In this document: positions 1 to 7,797 of the stretch, in pieces
Layout of the letters: the number at the start of each line of letters is the position of its first letter
How positions within the stretch are numbered: the first letter of the stretch is position 1
Virus record (IMG/VR): IMGVR_UViG_3300021962_000021
Coordinates: 174,220 to 238,219 of that record
DNA length: 64,000 nt
DNA from: a virus
Strand: one strand, 5' to 3'
Made by a program: the position numbers and the translations under genes
Notes under the pieces: generated by a model
What the model saw: only the letters and a program-made list of their open reading frames with translations
The model's database searches: none
What the model was told of the DNA's origin: nothing

Positions 1-2
1 AT

Positions 3-584
3 CCAAATATTGAAGATGTAGTTAGATATGTTATTACAAACTACATTCATAAAATTGATAAATTAATAATTACAACCAACGGAACAATTTTACCAAAAGA
101 TAGCATGCTTAATTTATTAAAAGTAAATGATGTTATTTTGAGTGTAAGTGATTATACCGATAAGCTGGAAAATATAAAAAAGAAAGTCACAAAGGTATTA
201 GAAAAATATAAAGAAGTTGGAATCAATCATTATGTTAGAAATGAAATTGAATGGTATGATTTCGGAGATTTAAGAATAAAGGGTGGTAGAACAACGGAAC
301 AATTGATAAATCATTTTGATTCATGTACAGCACCATTTAGAGGATTAAATGATGGTAAGTTTTACTATTGTCACCTAAACACATCGGCAGTTAGAACAAA
401 CTTATTTCCATTAAACGATAATGATTATGTTGATATAAAAATAATTTCAAACGAAGAACTATTAAAGTTTGATTTGGGTTATACTGACTTAGGATATATT
501 ACATTTTGTGATAATTGCAATGGTTGCAACACCGGAATTAAAATACCTGTAAGTTACGAAAAGCAAGGAGTTAGAGATTTATGA
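3..584 (+). CDS. Radical SAM family protein, C-terminal part (5' end outside window)
   Basis: The frame is open from the first bases of the window, so the gene is cut at its 5' end; the internal ATG at 105 is not the real start. The visible part begins with a stretch containing ITTNGTILP, typical of the late strands of a radical SAM barrel. The N-terminal CxxxCxxC cluster motif would lie outside the window. The tail carries several cysteines (CTAPFRG, YYCHLNTS, CDNCNGCN) like an auxiliary cluster (SPASM/Twitch-type) region. The stop overlaps the next ATG (ATGA), so it is translationally coupled to the HAD gene. The substrate is unknown; the context of sugar and surface-chemistry genes suggests small-molecule or glycan modification. 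This is inference. Confidence 0.7.
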   Translation, partial: PNIEDVVRYVITNYIHKIDKLIITTNGTILPKDSMLNLLKVNDVILSVSDYTDKLENIKKKVTKVLEKYKEVGINHYVRNEIEWYDFGDLRIKGGRTTEQLINHFDSCTAPFRGLNDGKFYYCHLNTSAVRTNLFPLNDNDYVDIKIISNEELLKFDLGYTDLGYITFCDNCNGCNTGIKIPVSYEKQGVRDL

Positions 585-1021
585 AAGTAATAATTGATAT
601 AGATAATACACTTTGTATTAGTAATGAAAGATTTAGATTAGCAACAAAACCTGATGGAAAAATAGATTGGGATATTGCACATAGAATAGACCTTATAGAA
701 AAAGATAAACCAAACTGGCCAATGATTGATTTGGCAAAAAAATATAAGAAAGATGGATTCGAAGTTATTGTTTTAACAGGAAGACCAGAATCGGTTGAAA
801 AGGTTACGGAAGAGTGGTTGGAAAAATATGGTGTAGAATATGACCAATTGATTATGAGAAATCGCAGTTCACATTTTTTAAAAGCTCCTGTTTATAAAGA
901 GAAAGCATATAAAACTCTAATAAAATCAGATGTATTTTGTGCATATGATGATGAGGAAGAAATAATACAAATGTGGAATAGTTTGGGAATACCGGCATTT
1001 AAAGTTTATGGAATTGATTGA
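581..1021 (+). CDS. HAD-superfamily phosphatase
   Basis: A 146-aa protein with the HAD signature in order: motif I DIDNT (D6, D8, T10), motif II LTGRPES (T66), and motif III acidic pair YDDEEE (D123-D124). The size and the TGRP motif resemble small acid-phosphatase or polynucleotide-kinase-phosphatase-like HAD proteins common in phages. A phosphomonoester substrate is expected, but which one cannot be read. The start overlaps the upstream stop by 4 nt, and the 3' end overlaps the next gene by 14 nt, placing it in the sugar-chemistry operon. Confidence 0.8.
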   Translation: MKVIIDIDNTLCISNERFRLATKPDGKIDWDIAHRIDLIEKDKPNWPMIDLAKKYKKDGFEVIVLTGRPESVEKVTEEWLEKYGVEYDQLIMRNRSSHFLKAPVYKEKAYKTLIKSDVFCAYDDEEEIIQMWNSLGIPAFKVYGID

Positions 1022-1991
1022 TAAACATATAAAATTATTGTTACAACACAGAGATTTACAAAACCCAAACTCTTTTGAAGATTTGGGTTATAATTTTTTT
1101 GGACCAATCGTTTTTAATTTTTTTGATTGGTTGCGAAAAGAATTAGATGGTTGTGATTTGGTTTTATTTAATTCCAGAGAAGGATATTTTTTTATAAAAA
1201 TATATGAATTGTTTAAAGAAAAGTATAATTTACCAAAATACGAATATTTTAAAACATCAAGAAAATTATCAACTATTGCATCTTTAAAAACGGAACAAGA
1301 TATATACGATACATTTAAACTACACCGATATTCTGGCAATTTAAATGGTTTATTGAAGAATAGATTTGGAATAGATATTGAGGATAATTTTGATATTGAT
1401 ACATCTAAAGAAATTCCAAATTTAAGTAAATATGTTAATGATATTTTGAACAACGCGAAAAGAGTTAGAAGTGAGTATGGAAAGTATGTAAAGGATGTTA
1501 TAGGTAATTCTAAAAATGTAATTATGGTTGATAGTGGATTTCAGGGAACAACACAATACAATATTCAAAACACATTTGCAGTAGAGCTTAAAGGTAGATA
1601 TATAACATACAAAGGAAATTTACCATTAAAAGATACAAAAGGTTTTTGTGAATTTTATAAAGCGAATTTTAAAGATAACATAATATTTTTTGAAAGCGTT
1701 TTTACTGATAAAATTGGCACATATATTGATATTACTGATAATAAATTTGTAAATGAAAATATCGAAGTTTTATTTTTTGATGAAAAAGAAAAAATTGTAA
1801 ATGGAGTATTACAATTTATAAAAGATGTATTTGATTTACAAATGGATTACGAAATATCTTATGAATACCCTGATTATATTTTTGATTTAATGTGTAAGAC
1901 TGGTTATATAAAAAATGATATATTATTTGATATTTTTTTGCACGATAATTATTATGTAAGAGATAGTATTAAAAAAGTTAATAGAATATAA
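1008..1991 (+). CDS. COG5610-like (HAD-related) protein of surface-polysaccharide loci
   Basis: A 327-aa protein. Two blocks recall the COG5610 family found in capsule and LPS clusters: LFNSREGYFFIKIYE followed by a TSRKL segment (family pattern FLxRDGxxxxxxY...SRR), and VDSGFQGTTQ (family pattern VDxGxxGTxQ). The catalytic role of this family is not settled; it usually sits with glycosyltransferases. The start codon lies inside the upstream gene (14-nt overlap). Context and motifs suggest a role in glycan metabolism. The family call is moderately supported and the function is inferred. Confidence 0.5.
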   Translation: MELIDKHIKLLLQHRDLQNPNSFEDLGYNFFGPIVFNFFDWLRKELDGCDLVLFNSREGYFFIKIYELFKEKYNLPKYEYFKTSRKLSTIASLKTEQDIYDTFKLHRYSGNLNGLLKNRFGIDIEDNFDIDTSKEIPNLSKYVNDILNNAKRVRSEYGKYVKDVIGNSKNVIMVDSGFQGTTQYNIQNTFAVELKGRYITYKGNLPLKDTKGFCEFYKANFKDNIIFFESVFTDKIGTYIDITDNKFVNENIEVLFFDEKEKIVNGVLQFIKDVFDLQMDYEISYEYPDYIFDLMCKTGYIKNDILFDIFLHDNYYVRDSIKKVNRI

Positions 1992-1992
1992 T

Positions 1993-3420
1993 ATGGAACA
2001 TATGCATGGTTCTAAATTTAAATTAGTTTATACCGATTGGTATATACAGAGTGGTGAAAGAAAACCATTTGGTAATGGAATTCATCCTGCAATAAGACAA
2101 TTTATTCAATATGTTCATAGAAATAATTTGAATATAGATTATTATAGAATGTTACAATATGAACAAGAACAAAAAGGAATTCCATTTGACCATTCGGAAT
2201 TATTAAATTATTTTGCAAGAAATTTTGAAAATAATATTATCAACATTACACAGATAGAAGATGATGAATATACATACATTTATCCTTTAGAAATAAAAGC
2301 GACATTAAGTTATCTAACCGCAGAGAATAAATTTTTTTTAAATGATGTAAATTATGTTTGGAAACTAAAAGATATTATTCCAACGGAAATGATTGAATAT
2401 TTTAAATCGGGAAAAGTAAAAATTTTAGTAAACATAATACACGACCCATTATATGATGATTACAATATAAGGGAGTTTGAATTAGAAATGAACAAATTGG
2501 GTATAAATGGGTCTAATATTATTGTGTTAGGTGGTAGCGAATTTACAGAATATTATCAAAAACATCCACATAGTAAAGTAAAAATTTATAATGGCCATTT
2601 ATTTATAAAGGGATATGCGGATATGATGAAAAAATTTCCAGAAAAGGGAGATTTAGGATATATTTGTGATTTGGCAAGAATAGAAGATTTATCTGAAAAT
2701 GCGATAAGACCTTACAAATTTTTGTGTAATAATAAAACAATGTCTAAACCACATAGAGTTGCAATGGCCTATTTTTCAATAAAATATGATTTACTATCGG
2801 AAGGGTTATTTTCTTTTATACAAAAATTATCAAAGGATGAATTATTGAGAAATGTTACATCTTTAATAGATAATCCAAATAAAGAATATATTGATACGAT
2901 AGAATCAATGATACCATATGAATTGGATACACAAAATTTGGAAGAAAGACAAAAAGCACATTTCGGAGCAAAAAACAATATGAAAGAATGGTATACGGAT
3001 ACATATATAAATTTAGTTACCGAAACTTTTTTTGGTAGAAATGTATTCTTATCGGAAAAAATATTTAAACCATTATCTAATTTACAACCATTTATTGTAT
3101 TAGGTGATTATGGAACATTGGCAGAATTAAAAAGATTAGGATTCAAAACATTTGAACCATTTATTGATGAGAGTTATGATTTAGAAATTGAAAGAAAAAA
3201 GAGAATTAAAAAAATTGAAATTGAAATTGAAAAATTAAAAAATAAATCAATAGAAGAAATACACAATTGGTATTATTCTATAAAAGAAATACTTATACAT
3301 AATCAGAATCATTTGTATACATTTGATAAATACGAATGTTTTGAAGAAATATTTCAAAAAATAAAATTAGATTACGAAAAAGAAAAGTTATGGAATTCTC
3401 AGGAAAAAAAGTTATTGTAA
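1993..3420 (+). CDS. Glycosyltransferase-like protein (GT10/exostosin-type C-terminal block)
   Basis: A 475-aa protein. Around residue 350 it has SEKIFKPLSNLQPFIVLG followed by GTLAELKRLGFKTFEPF and a DESYD segment. That block recurs in marine phage and bacterial proteins related to GT10/exostosin-type glycosyltransferases (donor-binding half). The N-terminal half was not recognised. The C-terminal 60 residues are Lys/Glu-rich and probably coiled. The 3' end overlaps the epimerase gene by 31 nt. A transferase acting on a glycan is likely; donor and acceptor are unknown. Confidence 0.5.
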   Translation: MEHMHGSKFKLVYTDWYIQSGERKPFGNGIHPAIRQFIQYVHRNNLNIDYYRMLQYEQEQKGIPFDHSELLNYFARNFENNIINITQIEDDEYTYIYPLEIKATLSYLTAENKFFLNDVNYVWKLKDIIPTEMIEYFKSGKVKILVNIIHDPLYDDYNIREFELEMNKLGINGSNIIVLGGSEFTEYYQKHPHSKVKIYNGHLFIKGYADMMKKFPEKGDLGYICDLARIEDLSENAIRPYKFLCNNKTMSKPHRVAMAYFSIKYDLLSEGLFSFIQKLSKDELLRNVTSLIDNPNKEYIDTIESMIPYELDTQNLEERQKAHFGAKNNMKEWYTDTYINLVTETFFGRNVFLSEKIFKPLSNLQPFIVLGDYGTLAELKRLGFKTFEPFIDESYDLEIERKKRIKKIEIEIEKLKNKSIEEIHNWYYSIKEILIHNQNHLYTFDKYECFEEIFQKIKLDYEKEKLWNSQEKKLL

Positions 3421-4388
3421 CCGGAGCAAACGGATTGGTCGGATTACCAGCAGTTAAAAAATGTTTAGAAGAAGGTGCTGCAAAAGTATACGCAGTTGAC
3501 CTTAGATTTAGTGAAAATTTAAACTTTCTAAAAGGACAGCATCCTGATAGATTGGTATTAATTAAAACGGATTTAACTTATCTTTCTCATTGTGAAGATT
3601 TATTCACTATGGATAAGATTGATATTGTATTACATATCGCGGGTGTAAAAGGTTCACCGGCTCGTTCATCAACGCAACCAGCAGATTACCTATTCCCAAT
3701 GTTGATGTTCAATACTAATATGATTAAAGCATCATTTGATGCAAAGGTAGATTGGTTTGTATATCTTTCATCGGTTGGTGTATATAAGCCGGCAGAAGTA
3801 ATGAATGAAGAAGATACTTGGAATCAGGAAGAAACTTGGGCATCAACTCCATCTCGTTTAGATTGGCATCCAGGTTGGACAAAAAGAATGGGTGAATTAA
3901 CATTGGATTCTTTAAGAGTTCAATATGGTTGGAAAAATTGGACAGTAATTAGACCTTCAAACATATATGGTATTAATGATAACTTTGCACAAGATGCAAC
4001 GGTGATTAGTTCTAATATTTGGAAATTATTTAATGTAGAGGGTGAGGAAATGGTATGTTGGGGTAATGGTTCTTCTCGTAGAGATTTCGTATTTGGTGAT
4101 GATGTTGCACAAGCTACAATTGATGTAGTTAAAAAGGAAGTTAGTGATATTATCAACTTTGGATGTGCAGAAGCAGTAACTATTAAAGAAACAATTGAAA
4201 CTATTGTAGAATGTTATAAAGAATTAACAGGAGAAACCAAAACTATTGTATGGGATGAAACCAAAACAAATGGTGACCCAATTAGATGTTTAGGTTCTAA
4301 AAAACAAAAACAATATAGTATTCTTCCACAAACATCATTAAAGGAAGGTATTATGAAATCTATTAAAGAATATAAGAGTAGATTATAA
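3390..4388 (+). CDS. NAD-dependent epimerase/dehydratase (extended SDR)
   Basis: A 332-aa extended short-chain dehydrogenase. The N-terminal Rossmann motif is VTGANGLVGLPA (GxxGxxG). It is followed by DLR (acidic tip that favours NAD), HIAGVKG, SSVGVY and RPSNIYG blocks. The catalytic YxxxK region reads HPGWTKRMGE: the Lys is kept but no Tyr is found at the usual place. The start at 3390 lies inside the upstream gene and directly precedes the Rossmann strand. It likely interconverts a nucleotide-sugar. It pairs with the second epimerase at 6110. The identity of the sugar cannot be read. Confidence 0.85.
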   Translation: MEFSGKKVIVTGANGLVGLPAVKKCLEEGAAKVYAVDLRFSENLNFLKGQHPDRLVLIKTDLTYLSHCEDLFTMDKIDIVLHIAGVKGSPARSSTQPADYLFPMLMFNTNMIKASFDAKVDWFVYLSSVGVYKPAEVMNEEDTWNQEETWASTPSRLDWHPGWTKRMGELTLDSLRVQYGWKNWTVIRPSNIYGINDNFAQDATVISSNIWKLFNVEGEEMVCWGNGSSRRDFVFGDDVAQATIDVVKKEVSDIINFGCAEAVTIKETIETIVECYKELTGETKTIVWDETKTNGDPIRCLGSKKQKQYSILPQTSLKEGIMKSIKEYKSRL

Positions 4389-5071
4389 TGGAAATGTATG
4401 CATTTGGTTGCTCCTTTACGGATGGCGTTGGGTTGCAAAATAATAAAACAGAAGCATATCCCATATTATTGGGTAAAAAGTTGGGATTAAATGTTTATAA
4501 TATGGGGTCTGCGGGACAATCTAATGATTATATTTTTAGAAATGTTTTTGCACATTTAAAAACTCATATAAAAAAAGATGACATTATTTTAATTCAATGG
4601 ACACATTATATAAGAAAAGAAATTCCAATACAATATAATAATAGAAATTTATATTTAGTTGCACCCAATTGTTTCAATGCATTACAAACCGGAACAGCGG
4701 ATAGTTTATCAAAAAATTGTGTAGGCCAGTATGTTAATCAAAATTTAGAAAGTGATAATGAAGAAATAAAAAAAGAGTATAAGGATTTTTATAATGAATA
4801 TATTCTTAAAGCATTGCATGAGGAATATCAAATAACAACAACTGAAAATTATATAAATTCTTTATACACATATCTTGAACATAATGGATATAAACACATT
4901 CATTTTTTTGGTTGGGATTCTTGTAAAGAACCTTTTAATTTTTATTTTAATAAAATATTAGAAGATACTTTTGGTGGATACACAAATACAAAAAATAATG
5001 ACCATCCTGATAAAATTGGACATGAGAATTGGGCAAATTATTTAGAAGATAAAATAAAAAAAATGTTATGA
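4388..5071 (+). CDS. SGNH/GDSL-like hydrolase or transferase
   Basis: A 227-aa protein beginning AFGCSFTDG, a GDSL-type block I with candidate nucleophile Ser9. NMGSAGQSNDY follows (Gly/Asn oxyanion blocks II/III). The C-terminus has NNDHPDKIGH, where the His fits block V but the usual Asp three residues earlier is Asn. SGNH proteins remove or transfer acyl groups, often on sugars. The start shares a base with the upstream stop (TAATG). A second SGNH-like gene follows in ATGA overlap, suggesting a cooperating pair. Confidence 0.6.
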   Translation: MEMYAFGCSFTDGVGLQNNKTEAYPILLGKKLGLNVYNMGSAGQSNDYIFRNVFAHLKTHIKKDDIILIQWTHYIRKEIPIQYNNRNLYLVAPNCFNALQTGTADSLSKNCVGQYVNQNLESDNEEIKKEYKDFYNEYILKALHEEYQITTTENYINSLYTYLEHNGYKHIHFFGWDSCKEPFNFYFNKILEDTFGGYTNTKNNDHPDKIGHENWANYLEDKIKKML

Positions 5072-6105
5072 AACATATAGTAGTATCGGGTTGTTCATTT
5101 ACAAATAATTTTAGAATTAATATAGGAGATGAAAGGAGATGGGAAAATGACCCAATAGAAGATTGGACATGGGCAAATTGGTTACAATATAATTTACAAA
5201 AGACTCATGTTTTACACAACTATGGTGCACTAACACATGATAATAAAAGTATTGTTCGTTCTATAATTTATAAAGTTACGGATTTATTAAAAGAAGGAAT
5301 TAATCCGGAAGATATATCAGTAATTGCACAATGGACAACATTGACAAGAAATTCTTTTTTTATTACTCCCGAAAAATACGATAGTGTAAATCCTGCATTA
5401 AGATATCAAAAGTATAATGAAAGTTGGGCTCACACCACAGATTATCTGATAAACGGTAAAGATAAAGTATCACCGTATCAGCAGGGGTATTTTCACCTAA
5501 CAGGTGGATTTAATCCTACAAATAATCCAATTAATATAGACCCGGTTACATTTGAATGGTTAGATAAAGTAATGACATATAACGAAAGATATTTTGAATG
5601 GTTTGAATATATGAACATGCTTTTAGATTTTCTTCACAATAAAGGAATTACAAAAATTAAGTTTTTTTGTATGAATAATAATTTTAGTAAAAAATATTTA
5701 GGTGAAGGAAGAACACCACCATATTATCATACACCAAAGGAAAAATCCGTATACGAATGTATTATAGAAAATAAAGATATTTGTAATACTTGGGAACAAA
5801 AAGAATTACAATTTGAAAATGCATATGTAAAATCATATGCCGATAAAATAGATTTCAAAAAATATTTTTGGTTTTTTGAAGAAAATTCCTTACATTTGTT
5901 TGGTGGTCTAATTGAATGGTCAATTAGAAATTTTGATTACAATATGGATAGTGATTTACCAAAAGTATTGTGGAGAGAAATGAATGGAATGGATTTAGAC
6001 GAACAAAAAAAATATTTAGAAAGAAGTTGGTATGGGCACACATCATCTATACTAACTAAAAAATTTGTTAATGATGTGGTATTAAATTGGGATATTTTAA
6101 AATAA
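5068..6105 (+). CDS. SGNH-like protein
   Basis: A 345-aa protein opening with VVSGCSFTNNF, the same block-I-like start as the upstream gene. An NYGALTHDNKSIVRS segment resembles block III (GxxN variant). Further catalytic blocks are less clear; a C-terminal LHLFGG stretch may hold the His. The ATGA overlap implies coupled translation with 4388-5071. It is probably an acyl esterase/transferase relative working on the same substrate, though a non-catalytic role is possible. Confidence 0.45.
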   Translation: MKHIVVSGCSFTNNFRINIGDERRWENDPIEDWTWANWLQYNLQKTHVLHNYGALTHDNKSIVRSIIYKVTDLLKEGINPEDISVIAQWTTLTRNSFFITPEKYDSVNPALRYQKYNESWAHTTDYLINGKDKVSPYQQGYFHLTGGFNPTNNPINIDPVTFEWLDKVMTYNERYFEWFEYMNMLLDFLHNKGITKIKFFCMNNNFSKKYLGEGRTPPYYHTPKEKSVYECIIENKDICNTWEQKELQFENAYVKSYADKIDFKKYFWFFEENSLHLFGGLIEWSIRNFDYNMDSDLPKVLWREMNGMDLDEQKKYLERSWYGHTSSILTKKFVNDVVLNWDILK

Positions 6106-6109
6106 ATTT

Positions 6110-7102
6110 ATGAATAAAACGGACAAGATTTTAGTTACAGGAGCAAGTGGTTTTATCGGCTCACACCTATTGAGATTATTATGGGAAAAAGGATATAGAA
6201 ACCTAAGAGCAACATCTTATAGTAGAGATTTAAAAAACGATTTCGAAGGAACATCGGAAGTTGAATTTTACAAAGGAAATTTACAAGATGCGGATTTTTG
6301 TAAAGAAGTTTCTAAAGATGTAAATGTAGTATTCCACTGCGCAGCAAACACATCAAACGCATTGGATACGAAAGAAAATCCACTATTACATGTTACTCCA
6401 AATGTGGAAATGAATGTAAATTTAATGGAACAAAGTTGGAGAAATAGTGTAAGTAAATTCTTATTCATTTCATCTAATACTTCTTATCCTGATATGGGTA
6501 GTGATTGGTGCACAGAAGATATAAATGTTCATGCAACACCTACATTTCCAATTTATGGAGCAGTTGGTAATATGAAAAGATATGGTGAATTACTTTGTCA
6601 TTTCTTCTCAAATCAAATTCATAACCCAATGCAATGTTTGATTGTTAGACCTTCAAATGCATTCGGACCAAACGACAAATTTGATTATGAAAAATGTCAT
6701 GTTACTCCTGCAAACATCAGAAAAGTAGCAGATGGCTTAAATCCAATTCCAGTGTGGGGTGATGGAACGGAAGTTAGAGATTTGTTGCATGTAGAAGATA
6801 TGGCAGATGGTTTTATCTTTGTTGCAGAAAATAATGACAAGTATGATATATTTAATGTTTGTTATGGAGAAGGATTTAGTGTAAACGAAGTATTAAGTTG
6901 GATTAAAGAAGCAGATAACAACAATAATCCAGTTGAATATGTGAATAACAAAGCACCTATGATTCCGGTTAGATTAATGTCATCTAAGAAAATAAACGCT
7001 GCAGGTTGGAAACCTAAGAGAGATTTAAAAACTGCTTTAAAAGAAACTATCGAATGGTATAAAGCAAATAAACATTTGTATAATCCAAATTCAAAACCAT
7101 AA
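6110..7102 (+). CDS. NAD-dependent epimerase/dehydratase (extended SDR)
   Basis: A 330-aa extended SDR. It has VTGASGFIGSHLL (GxxGxxG), GNLQDADFC, FHCAANTSN, ISSNTSYPD, RPSNAFGPND and a GDGTEVRDLLHVEDMADG segment typical of nucleotide-sugar epimerases. In the catalytic helix the Lys (GNMKRYGE) has no Tyr four residues before it; the nearest Tyr is in PIYGAV seven before. It is separated by 4 nt from the SGNH gene and shares a base with the next start (TAATG). Likely a nucleotide-sugar epimerase/reductase. Confidence 0.85.
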   Translation: MNKTDKILVTGASGFIGSHLLRLLWEKGYRNLRATSYSRDLKNDFEGTSEVEFYKGNLQDADFCKEVSKDVNVVFHCAANTSNALDTKENPLLHVTPNVEMNVNLMEQSWRNSVSKFLFISSNTSYPDMGSDWCTEDINVHATPTFPIYGAVGNMKRYGELLCHFFSNQIHNPMQCLIVRPSNAFGPNDKFDYEKCHVTPANIRKVADGLNPIPVWGDGTEVRDLLHVEDMADGFIFVAENNDKYDIFNVCYGEGFSVNEVLSWIKEADNNNNPVEYVNNKAPMIPVRLMSSKKINAAGWKPKRDLKTALKETIEWYKANKHLYNPNSKP

Positions 7103-7644
7103 TGAGTAAGCCAGAATTTTCACCATATAAGGATGAATTGACAAAAGCAATGAATTTTCTTTCTGAAAAAGAGGATACGGTTTTCATTGGACAGCAAATA
7201 GTTTATGCCGGAAATCCAATGTCAACTACATTGAATGATGTTCCAAAGGAAAAAATGATTGAAGTTCCTGTTATGGAAGAAACACAAATGGGAATGAGTT
7301 TAGGACTTGCAATAACAGGTAAAACGGTAATATCATTTTATCCAAGATGGGATTTTTTAGTTTCCGCAGCAAATCAGTTAATTAATCATGCTGATAAATT
7401 TGAACATATGACCGGTAAAAAGGTCAATGTTATTGTTAGAGTCGGTGTTGGTAGTAAAGACCCATTGGATCCAGGTATTCAGCATAGAAACGATTATACC
7501 GATGAATTCCAATCAATTCTTCAATTTACAAAAGTTCATAAATTAAAAAAAATAGAAGATATTTATAAAATATATACTGAAGCATATGAGCAAGGTGGTA
7601 TTCATATAATAGTGGAATGGCCTGAATTATATTATAAAAACTAA
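7102..7644 (+). CDS. Thiamine-diphosphate enzyme pyrimidine-binding domain (E1-beta/transketolase-like), standalone
   Basis: A 180-aa protein matching only the Pyr domain of E1-beta/transketolase enzymes: IGQQIVYAGNPM, then MEETQMGMSLGLAITGKT with the cofactor-activating Glu, then FYPRWDFLVSAANQLINHADKF and VIVRVGVGSKDP. The family normally also needs a PP (diphosphate) domain and a C-terminal domain. Neither is fused here, so a partner subunit must be elsewhere in the phage or host, or the protein is a relic. It ends the 5' sugar operon. A role in supplying a two-carbon unit for an unusual sugar is possible but inferred. Confidence 0.65.
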   Translation: MSKPEFSPYKDELTKAMNFLSEKEDTVFIGQQIVYAGNPMSTTLNDVPKEKMIEVPVMEETQMGMSLGLAITGKTVISFYPRWDFLVSAANQLINHADKFEHMTGKKVNVIVRVGVGSKDPLDPGIQHRNDYTDEFQSILQFTKVHKLKKIEDIYKIYTEAYEQGGIHIIVEWPELYYKN

Positions 7645-7647
7645 ATT

Positions 7648-7776
7648 ATGTTTAAAAAATTACCTATCATCTCATTTTTCATTAAAAAATATGAAAATTA
7701 TAAGATGAAAAAGAAAATTCAGAAAAAATTAGAGGAACTCAAAAAGAGAGACCCATTCGTTTATAAGAATTTCTAA
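7648..7776 (+). CDS. Conserved phage micro-ORF, 42 aa
   Basis: ATG at 7648 opens a 42-codon frame ending in TAA at 7776, in the gap between two long genes. The product is basic and helical, ending KKRDPFVYKNF. I recall a nearly identical ending (KKRDPFIY) in small proteins of other T4-like marine phages, which is why I call it real. There is no signal or membrane segment of convincing length. The function is unknown. Confidence 0.55.
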   Translation: MFKKLPIISFFIKKYENYKMKKKIQKKLEELKKRDPFVYKNF

Positions 7777-7786
7777 TATTTTAGGA

Positions 7787-7794
7787 TATTTATA
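7787..7794 (+). promoter_or_regulatory. Late-promoter candidate TATTTATA
   Basis: A perfect copy of the repeated TATTTATA element, ending 3 nt before the ATG of the 1294-aa gene. This is unusually close; a transcript starting here would be leaderless or would start inside the gene. Confidence 0.35.
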
Positions 7795-7797
7795 TGT

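Noticed and set aside
7560-7567. TATTTATA inside the thiamine-enzyme gene
   Set aside because: It is within coding sequence with no gene start nearby; chance copies are expected in AT-rich DNA.
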